Shown here: positions 36,520 through 45,909 of the stretch, piece after piece
Position numbering within the stretch: the stretch's first letter is position 1
How the letters are laid out: each line of letters begins with the position of its first letter
NCBI RefSeq assembly: GCF_003933245.1
Contig: NZ_QUSX01000001.1
Span: 372,001-436,000 of the forward strand
Direction: 5' to 3'
Source: Maribacter algicola
Lineage (GTDB): Bacteria > Bacteroidota > Bacteroidia > Flavobacteriales > Flavobacteriaceae
DNA: 64,000 nt
Position numbers and translations under genes: made by a program
The notes under the pieces: model-generated
Databases searched by the model: none
Told to the model about the DNA's origin: nothing
Seen by the model: only the letters and a program-made list of their open reading frames with translations

Positions 36520-38448
36520 TTAATTACTTACCACCTCGATTAATGTCCGTTCGTTCTGTTTGTGAAGAAAATCCAGGCAATACACCCCATTAGTACAATT
36601 GTTCTTAATGTTTTCCTCGCCATAACCAACGGATTCCAAGATAGTTTCTGTGGGCACGCCCTTGCTTACCAAATAATCGCGTATAACGTCAGACCTTTGC
36701 TGGGACAGTTTTTGGTTGCTGGCATTGCTGCCCCTGCTGTCCGTATGGGTCTCTATTCGTAACTTTACATCTGGAAAGTTTTGGACCGCTTCCACCACTT
36801 TGTCCAATTCCATGGTAATCTCTGAGGTCAAATTGCTATTTCCCTTGGGAAAATAGAACTTTTTAAGTTTTATGACCTTTTTGCCCTCGGTCTCCTCCAC
36901 CAAGTCTTCCAACTGGAGCAGCCTGATGGTATATGGGCTTTTTTGGATTTCTTCCAATTCCTTACCTGTATACGATCTTGAATATGCGGAAAAAACTCCC
37001 TTGCCCGATTGAACAACGATTTCATCATGCCAAGGTATTTCCACAGTAAAACCACCATTATCAGCACTATACAATTCTTTTAACAGGTTTCCCTGATTGT
37101 CTAAGAGTCTGATCTGTGCCTTTGCGATGCCCAAGTTGGTGGAAGCATCCACAACACTACCCCGTAAGGCAAAAGTCTTAAGCCCGGGCATACCTTCCAT
37201 CCTGAACGCATAGATATCGTCACCACCCTTTCCTCCAGGCCTATTGGATGCCAAATAACCAATGTAATTTTCCTGCTCTTGTTTAATTATGAACCCAAAG
37301 TCATCTTCCTTAGAATTGATGCCTTCCCCAAGATTTACGGGTATCCCGTACACATCACGGCTTTGGATTCTGGATTTATAGACATCCATGCCTCCCAGCC
37401 CATAAAAAACATCGGATGAAAAATAGAGACTTCCTTCAAAAATGAAGGGAGCAATTTCGTTCCCTGGAGAGTTTATTCTTGGACCCAAATTAACGGGTGC
37501 GGACATTACCTGCCCATTGTTGGTGGACACATAATAAAGATCGGTACCTCCGTAACTATCATCAAAATTGGCCGCAAAATAGAGTCGGTCCGTCGTCGCA
37601 TCAAAATAAGGATAATAAAAGGAAGTGCTTAGGTTCTTCAGTAAAAACCTAAATTGTCCTGAATTATAATACATGCCCAAGGCCAAGGAATTTTTTCCAT
37701 TCTCGTCATAGGTCAACTCTCCCTCTTCAGAATTTGACAGAATATAGAAAAGTCTTTCGTTTTCCTCGGAATAGAAAGGTGTGGATTTATGGAACTTGGA
37801 ATCGGGCACTTGGTCGAACAACTGTACAACTCCTGTTTTACCGGTATCGCTTATGGCAACTTCATAAATATCCAAATAAGACTCTCCGGAAGGCTCATAT
37901 AAACCCTTTGACTTAAGGGGCCTACTGCTACTGAACAAAAGCTTGTTTTTGTAAAAGGCCGGTGAGAAATCTGTCTGGGGAGAATTGATGGGTAGGTTAA
38001 CAAGGTTTACCTTATTGGCATTATTGGCACCCGTTTCCAATATTTGAAAGTTGAACTCGGCATTGTCCATCAATTCATTGGACAACACCGGTGATTTTGA
38101 GCGTAAAAAGGTCAGAACGCGCTCCTTGTTGGAAGTTTTTGACAAGCTCTGTAATAGTTGGTTGAATTGAAGCACGGTCATTATGGAGTCCTTTTTATTG
38201 ACCTCCTGATAGATTTCCGAAGCATTTTTATAATTACCCACCTTAAAATAGGAATCTGCCAAATTCAACAATTGCGAATTGTTCAGGGATCCCTTTTGTT
38301 GTTCTTTTTGATACTCCGCTATTGCCTTTTGGTATTGATATCCATAGAAATAATTATCGCCCTTGGAGCTTTTGCCCTGGGCAAACAAAAAGCCGGGCAG
38401 GGCCATCAATAACAAGAAAATATATGTTGTAACCTTCATATTCTTCAT
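36520..38448 (-). CDS. PorE-like OmpA-family protein with TPR and beta-propeller
   Basis: A 642-residue exported protein with signal peptide (MALPGFLFAQ). In order: TPR-like helices (about residues 25-110), a PD40/WD40-like propeller (about 150-415: LLFSSSRPLKSKG, LYFAANFDDSYGGTDLYY, YLASNRPGGKGGDDIYAF), a carboxypeptidase-regulatory-like domain (about 420-510) and a C-terminal OmpA peptidoglycan-binding domain (RIETHTDSRGSNASNQKLSQ). That domain order is the one described for PorE of the type IX secretion system. It is last in the adhesin - PorP/SprF - OmpA module. Start 38448 follows the PorP stop by one base. Confidence 0.9.
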   Translation of the reverse strand: MKNMKVTTYIFLLLMALPGFLFAQGKSSKGDNYFYGYQYQKAIAEYQKEQQKGSLNNSQLLNLADSYFKVGNYKNASEIYQEVNKKDSIMTVLQFNQLLQSLSKTSNKERVLTFLRSKSPVLSNELMDNAEFNFQILETGANNANKVNLVNLPINSPQTDFSPAFYKNKLLFSSSRPLKSKGLYEPSGESYLDIYEVAISDTGKTGVVQLFDQVPDSKFHKSTPFYSEENERLFYILSNSEEGELTYDENGKNSLALGMYYNSGQFRFLLKNLSTSFYYPYFDATTDRLYFAANFDDSYGGTDLYYVSTNNGQVMSAPVNLGPRINSPGNEIAPFIFEGSLYFSSDVFYGLGGMDVYKSRIQSRDVYGIPVNLGEGINSKEDDFGFIIKQEQENYIGYLASNRPGGKGGDDIYAFRMEGMPGLKTFALRGSVVDASTNLGIAKAQIRLLDNQGNLLKELYSADNGGFTVEIPWHDEIVVQSGKGVFSAYSRSYTGKELEEIQKSPYTIRLLQLEDLVEETEGKKVIKLKKFYFPKGNSNLTSEITMELDKVVEAVQNFPDVKLRIETHTDSRGSNASNQKLSQQRSDVIRDYLVSKGVPTETILESVGYGEENIKNNCTNGVYCLDFLHKQNERTLIEVVSN

Positions 38449-38449
38449 A

Positions 38450-39436
38450 TTAGAAAAATCTTGGAGAATCAATTTGTTTGGGTTTGCCTTTAGGTCCTTT
38501 GGAATCCTTATCGTTGGAACCTCCAGAACCTCTTCCTAGATAGAACTTAAGGACGACTTCGTGCGAACCACTATTGAATTCCCCCAGAGGATTGGTATTG
38601 TAATCGTACGAATATCCTATAAATGTACCATTGGATATCTGGAACCCTGCAAGGCCGCTAAAAGCATTGTCAACTCGATACGAGGCACCAACAGTAAAGA
38701 CATCGCTAATTAGGAAATTAGTGGAAACATTGACATTGACAGGAGCTCCTGATAACATATTGACCAAAAAGGCAGGTTTGAACTTGAGTCCGTCCGAAAG
38801 ATCAAAAACATAGCCACCAATAAAATTGAACTGGAGTTTGTCCTCCACTATTGAAGCCACGTCGTCATTATAAATGCCCTCCGTTAGAAAATTGGGCACC
38901 GATGCTCCCAAATACCATTGATCTGCATACATGAACAGACCGGCCCCTATGGTTGGATAAAATCTGTTTATCTGTTCTTGATTCAAAGGCTCTCCTGGGT
39001 TTTCAAAGGTGCCTTTGGAAAAATCCACATTCAGAAAAGAACCGCCCGCATCCATACCAAAGGACAATTTGGTCTCCTCAGATAAATTTACCTGGTAGGA
39101 ATACGAAATATCCGCATAGGTCTGGGTCACAGGGCCAAGCTGGTCATTGACCACATTGAATCCTAATCCCATGGTTTCGTTGCTCAAGGGTAGGTTCGTA
39201 CCAATCCTGATCGTTCTTGGTGCCCCGGGAATATCGAGCCATTGTGCCCTGTATAACGCTGCGATTTCAGGCGTTTCCACAGTTCCAACATAGGCAGGGT
39301 TAAAGCTTCCAATATTGTACATGTACTGTGTATATTGGGGCTCCTTTTGACCAAAAACCGAATTCGAAACAAAAAATACACCTAGGACAAACCCAAGAAT
39401 ACTACTAATTGTTGCTTTGTTCTTTAGATATTCCAT
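38450..39436 (-). CDS. PorP/SprF-family T9SS outer-membrane protein
   Basis: A 328-residue barrel protein with a signal-peptide-like N-terminus (FVSNSVFGQ). KEPQYTQYMYNIGSFNPAYVGT is the family's diagnostic start, followed by ALYRAQWLDIPGAPRT. The rest is alternating strands (IGAGLFMYADQWYLGASVPN, FIGYSYDYNTNPLG). SprF is needed in Flavobacterium johnsoniae for surface display of SprB, and such genes sit just after their cognate large adhesin, as here. It probably anchors or exports the Calx-beta protein encoded upstream. The C-terminal tail (GSGGSNDKDSKGPKGKPKQ) is low-complexity and charged. Confidence 0.93.
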   Translation of the reverse strand: MEYLKNKATISSILGFVLGVFFVSNSVFGQKEPQYTQYMYNIGSFNPAYVGTVETPEIAALYRAQWLDIPGAPRTIRIGTNLPLSNETMGLGFNVVNDQLGPVTQTYADISYSYQVNLSEETKLSFGMDAGGSFLNVDFSKGTFENPGEPLNQEQINRFYPTIGAGLFMYADQWYLGASVPNFLTEGIYNDDVASIVEDKLQFNFIGGYVFDLSDGLKFKPAFLVNMLSGAPVNVNVSTNFLISDVFTVGASYRVDNAFSGLAGFQISNGTFIGYSYDYNTNPLGEFNSGSHEVVLKFYLGRGSGGSNDKDSKGPKGKPKQIDSPRFF

Positions 39437-39442
39437 TGCAAT

Positions 39443-42400
39443 CTATCTAATTAATTGGATCCAACCTTTATCGATCTGACTATCCATAGAGCCTTGTGCA
39501 TCCATCAAAGTATAACTGAGTACATAGAAGTACGTACCTTTTGGCACTTCTTTGCCCTTGAAAGTACCGTCCCATACATCTGTAACGGCTTGCGTACCAT
39601 AAGGCACGGTATCCGATCCTTCAAAAACCGTATTCCCGTAGCGATCCACAATGGAAATGGTATATTCAATTCCTATTAGGTTGTTCTCAGCATCCTCCAG
39701 ATTTAGACGCAAAACATCGTTGGTTCCATCACCATTGGGTGAAAACTGATTGAAGAGAAAACCGGGGTCAGCGGATGTCCGTTCGTTTATGTTGATCTCT
39801 ATCGTACTTTGATTGTTGGTGGCATCTTTACTGTCCCTGGGCGACGAACGGTCAATGATGGCCGTATTCCTGAAACTACCCACTGCGGTAACCCTACCCG
39901 TAATTTGAAGCTCCACCGCGTTTTGCTCACCGGCCATTAATGAAGGTATTGTCCAAATACCCGTGGCATCATCATAGTCGCCTCCAGAATCATCGGATTC
40001 ATATTCAAAAAGGGACTCTTTCCCTACCTCGATACTATCGCGCACTATGATATTTTCAATCGCTTCCGCAAAGTCCGATGCATTGGTAAGATTGGTTACC
40101 CTGATGGTAAAAGTAATCTGTTCTCCCACCAAAGGGGTTGCCTTGTCCACTGTTTTCTCCACAACCAACTCAATACCTTCCGGTACCTCTGTTTCAATGG
40201 TGACCGTGGCCGTATCATTTTCCGGGTTTTCATCTAAGGGCTGCGAAGTAATTAATTCTGCCGTATTCGTATAGGTCCCCTCTTCTAAGACAACCACCGT
40301 AATTTCCAAAGTGACAGTTTCAAGTGCCGGCAGATTGGTTATCGTCCATGCCCATGTTTCGTTATTTGGATTATATTCCCCCAAAGATGCACTATGCGAT
40401 ACATAGTCAAAACCTGTATTTGTCAAATCATCAACTATGACCACCTCATCTACTTGTTTATCCGTTTTATTTTCAACGGTCACTGTAAAGGTAATCTCAT
40501 CTCCAGGAGCGGCCTGTTCAGTGTCGGCAGTTTTGGTAATTTCCAAATCAACTGGGCAGTCCGGGCTAGAATTATCGGGAATACAGGCATTCTCATTGGC
40601 CGGATCTTGTTGGTCGTTGACTCCATCACCATCAGAATCCAAGATATTTGAATCCAAGGCATCGATAATACCATCGCCGTCCTCATCCAAAGGGTTTTGA
40701 ACATTGGGACCTACTTCCTCCCCGTCCAAGATTCCATCACCATCGGTATCAGGATTGTTTGGATCCAAGTTCAAGGCATTTTCCTCGCCGGTCAACAATC
40801 CGTCGTTATCGTCATCCACGTTACAGTCGCTGACGGTAATCACTATATCCACAGAAATATCGGTACATGGTGCCGTGGCTACATTGGTGGTATAGGTAAA
40901 GGTATAGGGTCCGTTAGGAACCCCTACAAAATCTACTTCGTTATCGGCATTTATGACCAAGGTATTTCCATTGGCCGTCCAAGTCCCAGCACTTGCGCCC
41001 ACCAAGCGGCTGTCCAAATCAACGACCGTATTTCCATAAGCGGCGATACTACAGGCGCCTCCATTGGTCACCGTACCCGTGGTAGGTTCGATTCCGATTG
41101 TTGCAATAACCTCTACGCGTTCAGAAACACATCCATTGGAAGTTGCTTCAACATAAAAACTTGTGGTAGTGGATATATTTGGAGTGGTGAAATTTTCACC
41201 TGCTCCTATAGAGGAACCTCCTGTGGGAGAAGTATACCAATTTAAAGATGCACCTGCACTGGCCTCGGCCGAAAGTACAACGGTACCAGGACCGCAAGCT
41301 TCCCCATTGGTAACTTCCACAATTTCGGGAATTATATTTAGAGTAAGTTGTACTTCAATCGTTCCACTGGCACAGTCATCGGCAAAATTGTTGGGGGTAC
41401 CGTTATCGTCCAAAAAGAAACCAAAATAAGAACCTTCCAAGGTGGGGTTGTCAACCTCGGCCTGGAGCAAATAGGCATTCTCGTTCAACGGATTATTACT
41501 GGTACTCCAGACCAATCTAGTGGGGCCAACACGCCCGGCCGGAGGTGTTGTACTGGTATAATCGTTTAAACTTGTAATTGTGGTGTTCTGAAAAATGGGT
41601 GTAGGACCTGAATCAGATTCCACCCCGCAGAAGGTGGTTTCTTTTGTAATATCTAGTTCAGGTGCGGCCACACAATTGTCGTCATCGTTTATGGTTCCTA
41701 TAGCGGTACCTCCATTTGCTCGCTGTACACCATTGGAAGGTAATTCCAATTGAACCGTAAAGGTTTCACTATCCTCCAATAGTTGATCATTTACCAAATC
41801 CACGGTAATCGTTTCAACCTCTCCAACTGTTCCTGAAAACGTAAGACTACCGCCCGAGGCCGTGTAATCGACTCCACCCCCTGTTGCCGAACCATCAGAA
41901 ATAGTATATGGGACAGTGGTTCCCCCAGCTACTGCAATATCCAGCACCACAATAAATACCATCTCACCAGATGGAACATTTTCATTGGCGGTAACATCAG
42001 AAATGGTAAGGGTCGCCTGATCATTATCGGCAATATTGACCGTTGCCGCTGCAGTTCCCAAATTATATGCTCCGCTGGGCTGAAGTGTTAGTACAACCGT
42101 TTCCGTTCCTTCCTGGACAGCATCATTGATGGGCGTTATAACCACTGTGGCCGATGGTTGGTTATTTGGAATGGTAACACTATTTGTAATCGTGGAATAG
42201 TCCGTTCCCCCTGTGGCAGTTCCTCCAACCGTATAGTTAACCACTATTCCTGCGCCAGAGTTGTTTACTTGATTTAAGCTAATGGTAAATAACCCTCCGT
42301 TAGTCCCTGTATTTGTTTCGGCAGCCGCATTGTCCGTAGCGGCTATGGAGGCGGTAAAGGTATCGTCATCCAAAATAGTAACGGTATCCGAACCAGGAGT

Positions 42401-43540
42401 TCCGATTTCAAAAGCTGGACTACTAACGCTATTTAAGGTTAAAACCACAGTTTCATTACCTTCCACTAAAATATCATCCACAGGCGTTATAAGAATGTTC
42501 TCCGTATCATCATTTACGGGAAAAGTTATTACACCACTGGTGCCACTTACAGAATAATCTTGTCCGGCACCTGTAGCAGTTGCACTGCCCGATAAGGTAT
42601 AGTTTACGGTTATGGGTGCCCCCGTATTGTTGGGGGAACTTAAGGAAATTACGAATCGGCCCCTATTACCTCCCGCTCCTCCATCTTCTTCCGTAGTTGG
42701 TCTATCCGCGTCAATCGTAACTTGTCCTACATCATCGTTCAAAATTGTTCCAACTGCTGTATCAGAATCATCAACCAAGCCCGTTGATGCTGTCAACTCA
42801 ACCGTGAAAGTTTCATCGCCTTCCAATATATTATCATTTAAGGATGAGACGTTAAACTGCCTTATCTCACCTGCGGTACCATTGAAATTTAGGGTTTGCT
42901 GGGCATTATTATAGTCTTCTGGAGCGACCAACGGAGGACCTCCTCCTTGGGCGGTACCATCCGCGAAATCAACATCCACCGTAAAGGGGTTTGGGACAGC
43001 CGTATTCAATGTAACCGTAAATTGCATTGACAATCCTTCGTCTGCAGAAACATCTTCAATACTCAATATGGCAACATCATCGTCTACAATGTTGACCGTA
43101 GCACTTCCAGTTCCTACGGCCAGACCAGGGCTACTGATGATGTTGACAATCACACTCTCAGTAACTTCAACAACAATGTCATCAATAACCTCCAAATCAA
43201 CAGTGGCGAATCCAGTGCCAAAAATATTGGTAGTTATTCCTACCTGTGCGGGTATGGGATTGAAGTCAGCTCCCGATGTCGCCGTACTGGCTCCACCTAA
43301 ACCCAATCCAATAATATAACTGTTCCCAATTCCTCCACCAACAATACTTATTGTAAACAGCCCATCCACAGGACCATCTTCATCAGCATTTGGCTGTGTG
43401 GCAGTTATGGAAACGGTTTGCCCGTATACATCCCCACCAAAAAGCCCGAAAGCTAAAAAAAGTACTAAAAGAAAAACCGACTTCTGAAAAGTAAGACTTT
43501 GGACTTTATTTAATATGCGGAAGTTATTATTCAATTTCAT
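39443..43540 (-). CDS. Five-Calx-beta surface adhesin with type B T9SS sorting domain
   Basis: A 1365-residue secreted protein. Signal peptide 1-41 (FGLFGGDVYGQ) is followed by five Calx-beta domains, about residues 42-155, 156-270, 271-393, 394-507 and 508-621, each ending in a D-D/N-D-type Ca site (IVDDD, ILNDD, ILDDD, IADND, INDDD). Then come Ig-like regions (WYTSPTGGSSIGAGENF), a run of D-x-D-x-D-G repeats like thrombospondin type 3 (about 940-1020), two DUF11 repeats (DLEITKTADTEQAAPGDEIT and a second copy) and the gliding-motility-type C-terminal domain starting FNQFSPNGDGTNDVLRL. It is probably calcium-bound, cell-surface displayed or released. ATG 43540 precedes the signal peptide; 43591 is upstream of it. 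Confidence 0.93.
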   Translation of the reverse strand: MKLNNNFRILNKVQSLTFQKSVFLLVLFLAFGLFGGDVYGQTVSITATQPNADEDGPVDGLFTISIVGGGIGNSYIIGLGLGGASTATSGADFNPIPAQVGITTNIFGTGFATVDLEVIDDIVVEVTESVIVNIISSPGLAVGTGSATVNIVDDDVAILSIEDVSADEGLSMQFTVTLNTAVPNPFTVDVDFADGTAQGGGPPLVAPEDYNNAQQTLNFNGTAGEIRQFNVSSLNDNILEGDETFTVELTASTGLVDDSDTAVGTILNDDVGQVTIDADRPTTEEDGGAGGNRGRFVISLSSPNNTGAPITVNYTLSGSATATGAGQDYSVSGTSGVITFPVNDDTENILITPVDDILVEGNETVVLTLNSVSSPAFEIGTPGSDTVTILDDDTFTASIAATDNAAAETNTGTNGGLFTISLNQVNNSGAGIVVNYTVGGTATGGTDYSTITNSVTIPNNQPSATVVITPINDAVQEGTETVVLTLQPSGAYNLGTAAATVNIADNDQATLTISDVTANENVPSGEMVFIVVLDIAVAGGTTVPYTISDGSATGGGVDYTASGGSLTFSGTVGEVETITVDLVNDQLLEDSETFTVQLELPSNGVQRANGGTAIGTINDDDNCVAAPELDITKETTFCGVESDSGPTPIFQNTTITSLNDYTSTTPPAGRVGPTRLVWSTSNNPLNENAYLLQAEVDNPTLEGSYFGFFLDDNGTPNNFADDCASGTIEVQLTLNIIPEIVEVTNGEACGPGTVVLSAEASAGASLNWYTSPTGGSSIGAGENFTTPNISTTTSFYVEATSNGCVSERVEVIATIGIEPTTGTVTNGGACSIAAYGNTVVDLDSRLVGASAGTWTANGNTLVINADNEVDFVGVPNGPYTFTYTTNVATAPCTDISVDIVITVSDCNVDDDNDGLLTGEENALNLDPNNPDTDGDGILDGEEVGPNVQNPLDEDGDGIIDALDSNILDSDGDGVNDQQDPANENACIPDNSSPDCPVDLEITKTADTEQAAPGDEITFTVTVENKTDKQVDEVVIVDDLTNTGFDYVSHSASLGEYNPNNETWAWTITNLPALETVTLEITVVVLEEGTYTNTAELITSQPLDENPENDTATVTIETEVPEGIELVVEKTVDKATPLVGEQITFTIRVTNLTNASDFAEAIENIIVRDSIEVGKESLFEYESDDSGGDYDDATGIWTIPSLMAGEQNAVELQITGRVTAVGSFRNTAIIDRSSPRDSKDATNNQSTIEININERTSADPGFLFNQFSPNGDGTNDVLRLNLEDAENNLIGIEYTISIVDRYGNTVFEGSDTVPYGTQAVTDVWDGTFKGKEVPKGTYFYVLSYTLMDAQGSMDSQIDKGWIQLIR

Positions 43541-43693
43541 AGCGTTTCTTTTAAACACTAGGCAATGTTCCAAAAATGCCCAGTACAACATAAAACAGAA
43601 GCCAATATTACCAAAAAAATGACCCTAAACCATTAATTAACAGATTAAACAGCTATTTTCTTGATAAACTACCCTTTTATAAGAAATATACGG

Positions 43694-44578
43694 CTACTCC
43701 AATTCTGGACTTTGGGTTTCAACCGAACCATCTATTTTTTTGACCAATCCCTGAAGTACCTTTCCCGGACCTATTTCCTTAAAGACCGTCGCACCATCGG
43801 TGATCATCTGTTGTACGCTTTGCGTCCACTTTACGGGAGCCGTCAACTGGAAAATTAGGTTTTTCTTGATTTCATCAGCATTGGTTACCGCAGTGGTCGT
43901 TACGTTTTGATAGATAGGACAACTTGGGGCGGCAAAATGGGTTTCTTCTATGGCACTGGCCAATTCTTCCCTGGCAGGTTCCATCAAAGGGGAGTGGAAA
44001 GCCCCACCAACAGGCAGAACAAGCGCTCTTCTAGCACCGGCCTCCTTTAATTTTTCACAGGCCAAATTTACAGCGGCCACTTCTCCTGAAATTACCAATT
44101 GTCCTGGACAATTATAATTTGCAGCAACCACAATACCTGGCGTTTCGGAACATATTTTTTCTACGATAAGGTCTTCCAGGCCTAATACAGCAGCCATGGT
44201 ACTTTGTTGCATTTCACATGCCTTTTGCATGGCCAAAGCCCGCTTGGATACCAATTGAAGCCCATCCTCAAAATTCAACGTACCATTGGCAACAAGCGCA
44301 CTGAACTCTCCAAGGGAATGACCCGCTACCATATTGGGCTTGAAACTATCGCCCAATACCTGGCTTAAAATAACGGAATGTAAAAAAATGGCCGGTTGGG
44401 TAATTTTGGTTTCCTTCAAACCCTCCGCGGTTCCATGGAACATGGTTTCGGTAATGGAAAAACCAAGAATTTCGTTGGCTTGCTCGAACAGTTTTTTGGC
44501 AACGGGATACTTTTCGTACAAATCCAATCCCATACCCACAAACTGCGCACCCTGTCCGGGGAAAATGTAAGCGTTCAT
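43694..44578 (-). CDS. fabD: Malonyl-CoA:ACP transacylase
   Basis: FabD loads malonyl groups onto acyl carrier protein for fatty-acid synthesis. The 294-residue protein starts AYIFPGQGAQFVGMG, has QPAIFLHSV, the nucleophile Ser88 in VAGHSLGEFSAL and a catalytic His in GGAFHSPLM, with the binding Arg in KRALAMQKA. It appears to be a single gene, with no other fab genes in the window. Confidence 0.96.
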   Translation of the reverse strand: MNAYIFPGQGAQFVGMGLDLYEKYPVAKKLFEQANEILGFSITETMFHGTAEGLKETKITQPAIFLHSVILSQVLGDSFKPNMVAGHSLGEFSALVANGTLNFEDGLQLVSKRALAMQKACEMQQSTMAAVLGLEDLIVEKICSETPGIVVAANYNCPGQLVISGEVAAVNLACEKLKEAGARRALVLPVGGAFHSPLMEPAREELASAIEETHFAAPSCPIYQNVTTTAVTNADEIKKNLIFQLTAPVKWTQSVQQMITDGATVFKEIGPGKVLQGLVKKIDGSVETQSPELE

Positions 44579-44646
44579 CGTTTTAAATTTAGGTTGGGCA
44601 AAAGTAATGATAATCGTTGAAAGGTACTCTCAGTTGGTCAATCAAG

Positions 44647-45162
44647 TCAATTATTTTCCTTAAACCAACCGGAATATAGAATGTAGGCATCGGCAATCCT
44701 ATTGATTTCCCCAGCGCTCAACTCCGGACTGATATCTTTTATCTTCTTTGCGGGCATACCGGCAAAAACACTACCAGCTGGCACATGTGTCCCCTTCGTC
44801 ACCACGGCCCCAGCGGCAATGATGCTGTTGCTTTCAACAACGCAATCGTCCATTACTATGCTTCCCATGCCAATAAGGACGTTATCCTTAATGGTACACC
44901 CATGTACAATGGCATTGTGTCCAATGGAAACATTATTTCCGATAGTTGTAGGCGATTTTTGATAGGTACAATGGATTACCGCTCCATCCTGGATGTTGAC
45001 CTTGTTTCCAATTTTGATGTAATGTACATCGCCCCGGATAACGGCATTGAACCAAACGCTGCATTCATTCCCTAGAGTGACATCGCCCACAATGGTCGCG
45101 TTTTCGGCAACGAAACAGTCCTCCCCTATTTGTGGGTGTTTTCCATTTACTTCTTTGATCAT
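44647..45162 (-). CDS. Gamma-carbonic anhydrase family protein (left-handed beta helix)
   Basis: A 171-residue hexapeptide-repeat protein. The V/I-x-x-x-x-x ladder is plain: NATIVGDVTLGNECSVWFNA, IKIGNKVNIQDGAVIHC, VSIGHNAIVHGCTIKDNVLIGMGSIVM and SNSIIAAGAVVTKGTHVPAG. Three His residues (VIHC, IGHNA, IVHG) are placed like the zinc ligands of gamma-class carbonic anhydrases (YrdA/PaaY type). Enzymatic activity varies in this group. It is 15 bp after the response-regulator gene start region, in the same orientation. Confidence 0.9.
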   Translation of the reverse strand: MIKEVNGKHPQIGEDCFVAENATIVGDVTLGNECSVWFNAVIRGDVHYIKIGNKVNIQDGAVIHCTYQKSPTTIGNNVSIGHNAIVHGCTIKDNVLIGMGSIVMDDCVVESNSIIAAGAVVTKGTHVPAGSVFAGMPAKKIKDISPELSAGEINRIADAYILYSGWFKENN

Positions 45163-45177
45163 AGTCTTCTTTTTATT

Positions 45178-45909
45178 TTAGTCAAAATAGGACAATAAAT
45201 CCTTCTTTTTGGAGGCCGAAACCAATAATTCCTTTCCATTGGACAATACCACACTACCGCCCTTTCCCTTCCTGTATTTCACCACTTCGTTTACATTGAC
45301 CAAATAGGACTTGTGGATCCTTGCAAAATAGAATTCGACCAAGGCATCCTCAAAATATTTGAGGGTTTTGCTCACCAAGATCTTTTTGTTTTCCAAATAG
45401 ATCTCCGTGTAGTTATCATCGGCCTTACAATATAGGATTTCTTCCACATTGAGTACTTGAAAACCATCCTGTTGGGGAAGTGTCAGTTTTCCTTGGATAC
45501 TTTTGGTATTGGTATTCAACACCTTTTCCTGCAAACGATTTTCCTTGGTTTTTACTTCCTTCACAAATTCCACCGCCTTTACAAGTTCATCGATGTTGAT
45601 GGGCTTGGTCAGGTAATACGCCGCATGATGGTTCAAGGCATCCTTGGCATAATGGTCATAGGCGGTCACGAAAACGGTTTCAAAATTTCGGTCCGGAACT
45701 TGGTCCAACAAATCAAAGGCATTGCCAAAGGGCATTTCAACATCCAAAAAGACCAGGTCCAAATCATTGTTTTCGATCAGCTCCAAACCTTCTTTTATGG
45801 AGGCGGCCATGCCCACAAGGTTGACATCCGGACAATATTTATTTATATAGTTACTAAGGATTTCCCTACTATTGGCCTCGTCCTCCACTAAAATTGCGTT
45901 TAAAGTCAT
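45178..45909 (-). CDS. LytTR-family response regulator
   Basis: A 243-residue regulator. The receiver domain (1-118) has the acidic pair VEDE, phospho-acceptor Asp56 in LVFLDVEMP, Thr in FVTAYDHYA and Lys in YLTKPIN. The C-terminal LytTR DNA-binding domain (about 140-240) shows YCKADDNYTEIYLENKKILVSKTLKYFE and ARIHKSYLVNV. Its start overlaps the sensor kinase stop by 4 bp, so the two are translationally coupled. Confidence 0.95.
   Translation of the reverse strand: MTLNAILVEDEANSREILSNYINKYCPDVNLVGMAASIKEGLELIENNDLDLVFLDVEMPFGNAFDLLDQVPDRNFETVFVTAYDHYAKDALNHHAAYYLTKPINIDELVKAVEFVKEVKTKENRLQEKVLNTNTKSIQGKLTLPQQDGFQVLNVEEILYCKADDNYTEIYLENKKILVSKTLKYFEDALVEFYFARIHKSYLVNVNEVVKYRKGKGGSVVLSNGKELLVSASKKKDLLSYFD

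Noticed and set aside
40697..41245. 182-codon plus-strand open frame
   Set aside because: Antisense to the Calx-beta adhesin; Gly/Ile/Arg-rich shadow of the D-x-D and Ig-like coding region.
39443..43540. Possible repeat array or CRISPR suggested by recurring sequence
   Set aside because: The recurrence is at protein level (five Calx-beta domains of about 115 residues, two DUF11) with diverged DNA; there are no short identical repeats with unique spacers.
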